Shown piece after piece: positions 1-4,676 of a stretch of DNA of 9,834 nt; position 1 is the first letter of the stretch, and the number at the start of each line of letters is the position of its first letter. The DNA lies in assembly GCA_016926315.1 (NCBI GenBank), contig JAFGOU010000035.1:1-9834 (forward strand), given 5' to 3'. The position numbers and the translations under genes are program-made. Source of the stretch: Chitinispirillaceae bacterium. Its GTDB lineage: Bacteria > Fibrobacterota > Chitinivibrionia > Chitinivibrionales > Chitinispirillaceae. The notes under the pieces were generated by a model. It ran no database searches and had not been told where the DNA came from. It saw only the letters and a program-made list of their open reading frames with translations.

Positions 1-216
1 TCGATACTCCGGTTTCTGGTCGATTTTACCCGTTTTTACGGCGCGGACGAACGGCTCGCCTCGCTCAGCCACAACCAGGTCGTCTGCATCGTGCTGTTCG
101 TGATTTTCGGCGGTTTCATTCTGAAAGGGTTTCTTTTCAAAGAGGATCAACCTTCCGTCAACCATTCCACCCCTGCAGCCGATGGCCCCGGGACCAGCAC
201 TCAAGCGCACCCTTGA
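1..216 (+). CDS. lgt: Prolipoprotein diacylglyceryl transferase, C-terminal end (partial)
   Basis: Only the last 71 residues are present; the gene begins upstream of the window and ends at TGA 214-216. Frame 1 starts with ILRFLVDFTRFYG, then a polar stretch with LSHNQVVC, then one hydrophobic helix (VCIVLFVIFGGFILKGFLF, about residues 29-47), then a hydrophilic tail. This order, an R-F-(L/I)-x-(D/E)-F-x-R segment, a (T/S)-x-x-Q motif opening the last membrane helix, and a short tail, is the usual C-terminus of Lgt. Lgt moves a diacylglyceryl group from phosphatidylglycerol to the lipobox cysteine of prolipoproteins in the inner membrane. That fits the lipoprotein genes nearby. The following comF probably starts 4 nt after this stop, so the two are likely co-transcribed. 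Identification rests on a short C-terminal piece, so it is likely but not certain. Confidence 0.7.
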   Translation, partial: SILRFLVDFTRFYGADERLASLSHNQVVCIVLFVIFGGFILKGFLFKEDQPSVNHSTPAADGPGTSTQAHP

Positions 217-220
217 CGGG

Positions 221-925
221 ATGTTGGAGCGGGCGTTCGACTTTCTCTTTCCGCCCCTCTGCCTGCTCTGCGACACTCCGCGTACGCCGCCTGACCGTTG
301 GCTCTGTGAAGCGTGCAAGGCCGAACTCCGCGACAACCATGACCGCCGCGACCCCTGTCCGATCTGCGCCATGAACCGCAAACGCGGCGACTGTGCCTGC
401 GAATCGGGCTGGAGCCACCCCTTTGACCGCGTGTATGCCCTGCTCGATTTCGATCCGCTGGTCCAGGCCGCCATGCATCAGATCAAATACCGCGGCAGGA
501 AAAAATTCGCCCGCGCCCTTGGCGGTTTTCTTTTCGAGCTGCTGCCGCCCGGTTTTCTCGACGATTTCGACGCGCTTGTTCCCCTGCCGCTCCATCCGAC
601 ACGCCTTCGGAAACGGGGATACAACCAGTCCCACCTGATTGCCCTCGGGATCGCCGCCAGGGCCCCCCGGACCTCCATTTTCAACGGCATACTCGCGCGT
701 ACCCGAAAAACAACCACCCAGACCATGCTTGACAGGGAAGATCGGAAGCGGAACATGAAGGGCGCGTTCGGCGTACACGGGCAGCACCGCGCCGCCGTAT
801 CCGGAAAGCGACTGCTCCTGCTCGACGATGTGGTGACCACCGGCGCCACCACCGCGGCTGCTGCGCGGGCGCTTCTCGATGCCGGGTGCTTAACCGTGAC
901 CGTGCTCGCGATAGCACGCGACTGA
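221..925 (+). CDS. comF: ComF family protein (zinc-ribbon phosphoribosyltransferase-like)
   Basis: The product is 234 aa if it starts at ATG 221. An in-frame ATG at 182 would add 13 residues, but it lies inside lgt, and the 221 start gives the usual ComF opening (MLERAFDFLFPPLCLLC). Numbered from 221, paired cysteines C14/C17, C29/C32, C46/C49 and C58/C60 form the expected zinc-binding N-terminal region. The PRTase-like domain follows, with VPLPLHPTRLRKRGYNQS (about 121-137), a T-x-x-Q motif near 164-167, and the PRPP-binding loop LLLLDDVVTTGAT (about 198-210). ComF proteins are needed for DNA uptake in competent bacteria and act on the cytoplasmic side; related proteins such as GntX occur in non-competent species, so transformation cannot be inferred from this gene alone. 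Neither start has a strong Shine-Dalgarno sequence, consistent with translational coupling to lgt, which stops 4 nt before ATG 221. The length is normal for the family. Confidence 0.9.
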   Translation: MLERAFDFLFPPLCLLCDTPRTPPDRWLCEACKAELRDNHDRRDPCPICAMNRKRGDCACESGWSHPFDRVYALLDFDPLVQAAMHQIKYRGRKKFARALGGFLFELLPPGFLDDFDALVPLPLHPTRLRKRGYNQSHLIALGIAARAPRTSIFNGILARTRKTTTQTMLDREDRKRNMKGAFGVHGQHRAAVSGKRLLLLDDVVTTGATTAAAARALLDAGCLTVTVLAIARD

Positions 926-964
926 TCCGTACACCACGGCTACCCCTCCGCAACCGCTCCGACG

Positions 965-970
965 TATATT
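965..970 (+). promoter_or_regulatory. Candidate -10 element upstream of the 997 gene
   Basis: TATATT, preceded by G, lies 26 nt before ATG 997 in the 71-nt gap after comF, in otherwise GC-rich sequence. No acceptable -35 hexamer is seen 16-18 nt upstream. Similar GTATWTT words occur near the starts of other genes here. This is weak evidence without expression data. Confidence 0.25.
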
Positions 971-996
971 ACCCAGCAGAACCAGGGGAGGGAATT

Positions 997-2334
997 ATGA
1001 AACACCGCCACTGCCTCGTAAACAGGCTCCTTACGGCCGCAGTAGCCGTGTCGTTCTGTTTCCTGCTCACCCGCTGCGACCGCGCCAACGGACCGCAGAA
1101 ATTCATTCTGCCGGTCATCGACAGCGTGCACATCACCACCGTGCCGCTTCCCGTACGCGTTTCGCTTTCGGTACCGCGCACATCGGTGCCCCGGTACGGC
1201 ATTCTGCCCCAGATCTGCCTGCATGCCAACAGCGACAACAGTTTTGACGCGGCGGTGTATATTTCCTCACAGCTTCAGCCGCTCATCATGAACTTCAATC
1301 CCGACGGCGGCAAACGCGGCGAGTTTTTTCCGGCCGCCATTACCGAAGCCCGCGGACTCCTCGGCATGACGAAAATCCCTGATGACGGCAGCTATGTGGT
1401 CGGCTGGTCGCGGAACAACGCGCATGGCGACGCGGCGTTCGAGTACTGGATCACCCGTTTTGACCGGACCGGCGGCGAGCTCTTCTCCTCGCGCCTGTTC
1501 GGCGACTCGAGTTCAGCCGAGGTATATGCCCAGGGCCAGCCCGGTGCGGCATCCACCGGCAGGATCGTCTACAACGAAACAACCGGGAAAATCGGGTTCT
1601 ATTGCGGCCATACGAAAAAATGGCCGGACAGCGTCCGCCACCAGGGCGGGTATATCGGCTTCATGAACCTTGACGGATCGTATTATGTCGCCAACGACTG
1701 GTATTTCAGCCACAACTTCGACCAGCGGCTCGTGGTGGTTGACAGCTTCTACTACGCGCTCGCCCACGGTGACGCCTATCCGCGGGCGCTCGGATTCAGC
1801 AAATGGAGCGACGCGCTTCCGCGCGGGAGAAGGATCTTCGACCGCCAGTACTTTCCCATTGCCGGCGCTTCGGGCGACAATACCACCGCTACCCAGACCG
1901 GCGGCCTTATCCCGCTTTCGGACAGCACGTTCGGGGTGGTTTTTTCAACCGCCATCGGACGCCAGACCTACGATGTCTGCTTTATGAAGCTGTCGGCACA
2001 GGGCGAGGTACTGACCTCCCGCTGGTTGACCAGCTACCTCTCGCCGCAATTCGCCCTGTTTCCGCGGATCGCACCCTACGGCAGGGACATCCTCCTCGCA
2101 TGGGAGGAGGTGAGCGGCGGCGATGTCACGCTCCGGGCACTGGTCGTCGACAACAACGGGTCCGCGCTTTCGCCATTCGCCACACTGCACAACGTCCGGC
2201 TTTCACCCTGGTACGACCTTGTCGCCCTGCCGAATAACGACGTCATATGGGCAGTGCCGAACCGCACGTCGGACAGCCTTTCCATCTGCAGGATAAAAGG
2301 CCCGCCACCGCGACAGTTGCTCCTGTCTCGATAA
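997..2334 (+). CDS. Exported beta-rich (propeller-like) protein of unknown function
   Basis: The product is 445 aa. The start is ATG 997, preceded by a strong Shine-Dalgarno sequence (GGGAGGG at 986-992). The reading frame is open further upstream, but an ATG at 886 would overlap comF and has no signal peptide. The N-terminus MKHRHCLVNR plus a hydrophobic core to residue 25 is a Sec signal. It ends FLLTRC, with C27 as a possible lipidation site, but Arg at -1 is not a normal lipobox residue, so lipidation is uncertain. The rest is rich in short beta-type segments separated by Gly/Asp/Asn turns, with repeated phrases such as GSYVVGWSRNN, GYIGFMNLDG, FGVVFSTAIG and DILLAWEEV that suggest propeller blades. 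A distinctive SHNFDQRLVVVD...HGDAYPRALGF stretch lies near residues 240-270. I recognise no catalytic motif. It is probably a surface or periplasmic protein. It is separated from comF by 71 nt and followed by tRNA-Ser. Confidence 0.8.
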   Translation: MKHRHCLVNRLLTAAVAVSFCFLLTRCDRANGPQKFILPVIDSVHITTVPLPVRVSLSVPRTSVPRYGILPQICLHANSDNSFDAAVYISSQLQPLIMNFNPDGGKRGEFFPAAITEARGLLGMTKIPDDGSYVVGWSRNNAHGDAAFEYWITRFDRTGGELFSSRLFGDSSSAEVYAQGQPGAASTGRIVYNETTGKIGFYCGHTKKWPDSVRHQGGYIGFMNLDGSYYVANDWYFSHNFDQRLVVVDSFYYALAHGDAYPRALGFSKWSDALPRGRRIFDRQYFPIAGASGDNTTATQTGGLIPLSDSTFGVVFSTAIGRQTYDVCFMKLSAQGEVLTSRWLTSYLSPQFALFPRIAPYGRDILLAWEEVSGGDVTLRALVVDNNGSALSPFATLHNVRLSPWYDLVALPNNDVIWAVPNRTSDSLSICRIKGPPPRQLLLSR

Positions 2335-2345
2335 TATGGTATTTT
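2317..2345 (+). promoter_or_regulatory. Candidate promoter of tRNA-Ser
   Basis: TTGCTC (2317-2322) and TATTTT (2340-2345) are separated by 17 nt, and the mature tRNA begins 11 nt after the -10 word, so only a leader of a few bases is predicted. It overlaps the end of the preceding coding sequence. The spacing is ideal; the hexamers match consensus only partly. Confidence 0.4.
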
Positions 2346-2355
2346 TGGCATCCAC

Positions 2356-2440
2356 GGAGGATTAGGATAATGGTAATCCGACGGTCTTGAAAACCGTTGC
2401 CCGCAAGGGCTTGGGGGTTCGAGTCCCTCATCCTCCGCCA
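2356..2440 (+). tRNA. tRNA-Ser(UGA)
   Basis: This is a complete 85-nt gene with encoded CCA (2438-2440). The acceptor stem GGAGGAT (2356-2362) pairs fully with ATCCTCC (2430-2436). The D stem is GGAT/ATCC with a short 7-nt loop AATGGTA. The anticodon stem ACGGT/ACCGT encloses CTTGAAA, with anticodon TGA at 2388-2390, which reads UCA codons. The 15-nt variable region forms a GCCC-GCAA-GGGC stem-loop, the long arm typical of type II tRNAs such as Ser. The T arm is GGGGG/CCCTC around TTCGAGT. G73 is the usual Ser discriminator. The anticodon is UGA, not UCA, so it is not tRNA-Sec. Confidence 0.97.
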
Positions 2441-2489
2441 CCGATTTTCGAGGGTCTCCCTTCTTTGGAACGCTCAACACCCTTTTTGA

Positions 2490-2870
2490 CTACTGCCTTG
2501 GGATCCTGAGGTTTGTCAGGTCGTCATCCTCATCAATGGATTTTTTTCCAAAGCCGCTGAACAGGTTCTGAAGAAACGACGGCTTGGGAAACTCATCGTC
2601 CGGAAAATCGTCATTTTCCGGCAAGCTTTTTCCGGGCGCCGTCAGGTCGTCGTCATCCTGGCCATGGGGAGCCGGCTTTTTGAATATACCGGCAAGCGTC
2701 CCAATGATCGACCTTTTCGGCGTTACATCGTCAAAATCCTCCTGCAAATCCCTTGCCCCGGAAAAATCCATGTCCGCAGCGTCATCATACCGTGCGGCGC
2801 TTTCCTCCCCCTTTTCACCGGCCGGCGCGCGCGCTTGTACTTCGAATACCGCTTCATCGTCAGGGCGCAT
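2490..2870 (-). CDS. Small acidic hypothetical protein with a duplicated amphipathic/DDDLT motif
   Basis: The product is 126 aa. ATG at 2870-2868 (- strand) follows a near-perfect Shine-Dalgarno sequence (AAGGGAGGA, complement of 2877-2885) at 7-nt spacing, which makes this strand, not the overlapping + frames, the coding one. The protein is very rich in Asp/Glu and has no signal peptide or membrane helix. Two related units are visible: KRSIIGTLAGIFKK (52-65) followed by DDDDLT (72-77), and KPSFLQNLFSGFGKK (96-110) followed by EDDDLT (114-119). A third acidic DDVT sits at 47-50. Each unit is a short hydrophobic segment ending in KK, then an acidic DDxT cluster; the linkers look disordered. 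No known domain is recognised. Such a layout suits a cytoplasmic adaptor or scaffold with two short helices, but that is inference. It faces tRNA-Ser tail-on and stands alone. Confidence 0.75.
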   Translation of the reverse strand: MRPDDEAVFEVQARAPAGEKGEESAARYDDAADMDFSGARDLQEDFDDVTPKRSIIGTLAGIFKKPAPHGQDDDDLTAPGKSLPENDDFPDDEFPKPSFLQNLFSGFGKKSIDEDDDLTNLRIPRQ

Positions 2871-2897
2871 AAACGTTCCTCCCTTGAAAACGTGCTG

Positions 2898-2932
2898 ATT
2901 TCTCTCCCGCTAATGCGGGATCGAGATGACAG
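2898..2932. repeat. REP-like intergenic hairpin
   Basis: A perfect 6-bp stem TCCCGC (2905-2910) / GCGGGA (2915-2920) with loop TAAT is followed by TCGAGATGACAG (2921-2932). The latter matches TCGAAATGACAG (4638-4649) in the larger inverted-repeat element with one change. It sits in the 5' leader region of the acidic protein gene, 28-62 nt upstream of its ATG. It looks like a member of a dispersed intergenic repeat family. Confidence 0.5.
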
Positions 2933-2964
2933 GAGCTGCTCGGTTTCAACAGCTGGTGATAATC

Positions 2965-2970
2965 AATATA
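2965..2970 (-). promoter_or_regulatory. Candidate -10 element for the acidic protein gene
   Basis: TATATT on the - strand lies 95 nt upstream of the acidic protein's ATG, just downstream of an AT-rich tract (2975-3000). No clear -35 is seen. If it is used, the REP-like hairpin would lie in the transcribed leader. Confidence 0.2.
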
Positions 2971-2980
2971 GGTGGATTTT

Positions 2981-3180
2981 CCAAAAAAAACCAGGAAAAA
3001 GACCGTACGAGCGGTATGGGCAGTACAGCCACGGGAAAAGCAGTGACCCTCCCAATGGCTCTGTCCAGGACCAGGCTGCCAATCGTTGGCCCACGGATCA
3101 ATACCTTTTCCGCCGTCGTACCGCCTGCAGAGGTACGCTGCCAGGCCGGAAACCGCACCCGGCAGAGTATCGCCGGTGGT
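2981..3180 (-). ncRNA. Possible structured RNA region (family unknown)
   Basis: No reading frame here has recognisable protein features or a good ribosome site, but stem-loops cluster. CGTACC (3117-3122) pairs with GGTACG (3132-3137). Directly next to it, 3138-3165 folds into one hairpin with CTGCC/GGCAG, GG/CC and CGG/CCG stems around an AAA loop. GCCAA/TTGGC (3078-3090) and GGAAAAG (3034-3040) / CTTTTCC (3105-3111) can also pair. On the - strand the region ends in two T-runs (complement of A-runs at 2996-3000 and 2983-2990) after a weak CCGT/ACGG stem, which is why I favour the - strand. It does not match the signature motifs of RNase P, tmRNA or SRP RNA. It could equally be decayed sequence with chance pairing. 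Confidence 0.25.
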
Positions 3181-3217
3181 AGGTAGGGACATTCCTCATG
3201 ATGAGCTGGTATCGTCA

Positions 3218-3247
3218 TTGCATTGTCCCGATTTTCTGATGTAATTT
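3218..3247 (+). promoter_or_regulatory. Candidate promoter of the GMP-synthase-like gene
   Basis: TTGCAT (3218-3223) and TAATTT (3242-3247) are 18 nt apart, about 115 nt before ATG 3361, in a locally AT-rich patch. An 11-nt palindrome CTCATGATGAG (3195-3205) lies just upstream and could be an operator, though this is only a suggestion. The predicted leader would contain a short ORF and a TTCCGGC/GCCGGAA hairpin (3297-3303 / 3324-3330). Confidence 0.3.
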
Positions 3248-3267
3248 ACCCCCTTGTGCCGAAAGCC

Positions 3268-3360
3268 ATGAGTCACGGTTATGCGCGCTTGCGTATTTCC
3301 GGCTCGTTGAACCCCGGCGTGGTGCCGGAACAACAAATCCAACCAACGGGAGCGTATTGA
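3268..3360 (+). CDS. Possible 30-aa leader ORF directly abutting the next start codon
   Basis: ATG 3268 opens a 30-codon frame (starting MSHGYARLRISG, ending QPTGAY) that stops with TGA at 3358-3360, immediately followed in the same frame by ATG 3361. No good Shine-Dalgarno sequence precedes ATG 3268. The strong one at 3348-3352 lies inside this ORF and serves the next gene. The peptide resembles nothing I know. It may be a coupling or regulatory leader peptide, or chance. Confidence 0.25.
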   Translation: MSHGYARLRISGSLNPGVVPEQQIQPTGAY

Positions 3361-4323
3361 ATGAAAAAAGAGATCACCGCCAGGACTCTTGATACCAAAT
3401 TGTTTATTGCCGAAAAGGTCAAGGAGATCCAGAATGCGGTCGGCGAAGGAACGGCCATCAATGCGCTTTCCGGCGGCGTGGATTCATCAACCGTCACCAT
3501 GATTGGACACCGGGCGCTGGGGAAGCGTCTCCGAACGGTTTTCGTCCAGAACGGCATCATGCGTGAGGGAGAAGCCGAACAGGTTGCAGGCATGTTCCGC
3601 AAACGGGGAGTGACGGTTGAAATTATTGACGCACGGAAGGAATTTTTCGAAGCGCTCAGTGGGATCACCGACCCGGAGCAAAAGCGCGAGGCCATTACGC
3701 AGACTTTCTACCGGAACGTGTTCGGACGCATTGTCAGGGAAAGCGGCGCAAAGCACCTTCTCCAGGGCACCATTCTGACCGATGTCGACGAGACCGTCGC
3801 GGGAATCAAGCGGCAGCACAATGTGTTTGAGCAGCTCGGGATCGACCCTCAGCAGGCCTTCGGCTATCGCATCCTTGAACCCCTCATTCAGCTGCGCAAG
3901 GACGGCGTCCGCAAGCTGGGCAAAGCGCTTGGACTTCCGCCGGCACTCTTCAACCGCATTCCATTCCCGGGACCGGCGCTCGCGGCACGGGTCATCGGCG
4001 AGGTCACCCCGGATCGAATCGAGATTGTCCGCAAAGCGACCGTCGTGGTGGAACGCCTGCTCAAGGATACCGCGGCGTTTCAATACCTGGCGATCCTTCA
4101 TGAGGACCGCGTGACCGGCATGCGGGACCACAAACGCGATTTCGGGTTCCAGATCGAAGTGCGTTGCTGGGACAGCATTGATGCCCGTACCGCCAGACCG
4201 ACGAAACTTCCGTTCAAAACGCTGGAAAAACTGGCAAAAGGGATCATCAAGGCAGTGCCTGGCGTTGTCAGCGTCACGTACAACATCGCGACCAAGCCGC
4301 CGTCAACGATCGAGGTGGTGTAG
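3361..4323 (+). CDS. Stand-alone GMP-synthase-like PP-loop ATPase (C-terminal domain only)
   Basis: The product is 320 aa, starting at ATG 3361 with GGGAG at 3348-3352. It has the adenylating PP-loop SGGVDSS (37-43), then QGT (135-137), IKRQHN (149-154), LEPL...KDGVRKLGKALGLP (172-193), PFPGPALAARVIGEVTP (201-217), and a C-terminus KPPSTIE (312-318). The order and spacing match the ATP-pyrophosphatase and dimerisation domains of GMP synthase, which adenylates XMP before amination to GMP. The class I glutaminase domain is absent, as in split archaeal GuaAb enzymes, and no glutaminase gene is in the window. Several sites differ from classical GuaA: HHN is QHN, the following GG is missing, KDEVR is KDGVR, and the terminal IEWE is IEVV. 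From memory, close relatives are annotated loosely as ExsB-family or GMP synthase-like proteins, without an established role. It could be a true GuaAb or a PP-loop enzyme acting on another substrate. It is transcribed alone. Confidence 0.85.
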   Translation: MKKEITARTLDTKLFIAEKVKEIQNAVGEGTAINALSGGVDSSTVTMIGHRALGKRLRTVFVQNGIMREGEAEQVAGMFRKRGVTVEIIDARKEFFEALSGITDPEQKREAITQTFYRNVFGRIVRESGAKHLLQGTILTDVDETVAGIKRQHNVFEQLGIDPQQAFGYRILEPLIQLRKDGVRKLGKALGLPPALFNRIPFPGPALAARVIGEVTPDRIEIVRKATVVVERLLKDTAAFQYLAILHEDRVTGMRDHKRDFGFQIEVRCWDSIDARTARPTKLPFKTLEKLAKGIIKAVPGVVSVTYNIATKPPSTIEVV

Positions 4324-4388
4324 TTCCGGTTTTTACGCAGCCGCGCCTGAACGCCGGAGAGACGCCAAAACCGCCCCGTGGCCCGAAC

Positions 4389-4423
4389 CTTCCGGCCGGC
4401 GCAACCTGAAGTTTTTTATTTTT
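4389..4423 (+). terminator. Candidate intrinsic terminator after the GMP-synthase-like gene
   Basis: CTTCCGG (4389-4395) pairs with CCTGAAG (4405-4411) with one mismatch around a 9-nt loop, followed directly by TTTTTTATTTTT (4412-4423). It lies 66 nt after the stop codon, on the correct strand. Confidence 0.55.
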
Positions 4424-4451
4424 ACACCGATGGCGGCAGGACCGTTCCGCT

Positions 4452-4483
4452 GGGTTTTGCGGTAAAAAAAATCCGAAAAACCC
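4452..4483. other. Inverted-repeat hairpin with A-rich loop
   Basis: GGGTTTTGCGG (4452-4462) and CCGAAAAACCC (4473-4483) pair over 11 positions with a single G/A mismatch; the loop holds eight A residues. It sits between the terminator-like hairpin and the nested repeat element. It may act as a backup terminator or belong to the repeat. Confidence 0.4.
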
Positions 4484-4487
4484 TATG

Positions 4488-4672
4488 TAGTGCCTGTCCG
4501 AAAACCCCCGGTTTTCATTGTCATTTCGAGCCCTTCGATAACCCTTTGACAAGCTCAGGGTGACCGTTCAGGGCAGGCTGGGCGGGAAATCCTTCCTAAT
4601 GAATTCAACGGTTTAAAATTTCTCCCCGCCACGCTCGTCGAAATGACAGCAGCGCTATTTTTCGGACAGAGA
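4488..4672. repeat. Nested inverted-repeat element (MITE/REP-like)
   Basis: This ~180-bp element lies between two convergent genes. The outer arms CTGTCCGAAAA (4494-4504) and TTTTCGGACAG (4659-4669) are perfect inverted repeats, as are inner arms TGTCATTTCGA (4519-4529) and TCGAAATGACA (4638-4648). A third, imperfect pair is GGCGGGAAAT (4581-4590) with 4618-4630. A separate small hairpin ACCCT/AGGGT lies at 4541-4561. The left end, from TAGTG at 4488, recurs at 9712-9733 with small changes. It has no ORF and no clear target-site duplication. The folded form may also terminate transcription from both sides. Confidence 0.6.
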
Positions 4673-4676
4673 CTTT

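Noticed and set aside
158..787. A 209-codon frame on the - strand
   Set aside because: It lies opposite comF, whose zinc and PRPP motifs are unmistakable.
886..996. An upstream ATG for the 997 gene
   Set aside because: It would overlap comF and hide the signal peptide; ATG 997 has GGGAGGG just upstream.
2356..2440. tRNA-Sec as an alternative for the tRNA
   Set aside because: The anticodon is UGA (reads UCA), the acceptor stem is 7 bp and the D stem is 4 bp; tRNA-Sec has anticodon UCA and a longer acceptor stem and D stem.
3138..3165. AGGCCGGAAACC on the + strand, resembling the SRP RNA tip
   Set aside because: The essential GGAAG...AGCAG asymmetric loop pairing is missing.
2664..3182. A 172-codon frame on the + strand
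   Set aside because: It overlaps the acidic protein gene, which has a far better ribosome site on the - strand, and its own translation shows no coherent features.
3187..3197. GAGGAATGTCC on the - strand, resembling the RNase P RNA core GAGGAAAGTCC
   Set aside because: The other universal RNase P segments (for example the 3' ACAGAA region and the AGA-T-AATG block) are not found within a suitable distance.
2860..3218. Frames of 86-110 codons on both strands in the gap before the GMP-synthase-like gene
   Set aside because: Several overlap each other on both strands, none has a good ribosome site or recognisable protein, and the DNA is dense in inverted repeats instead.
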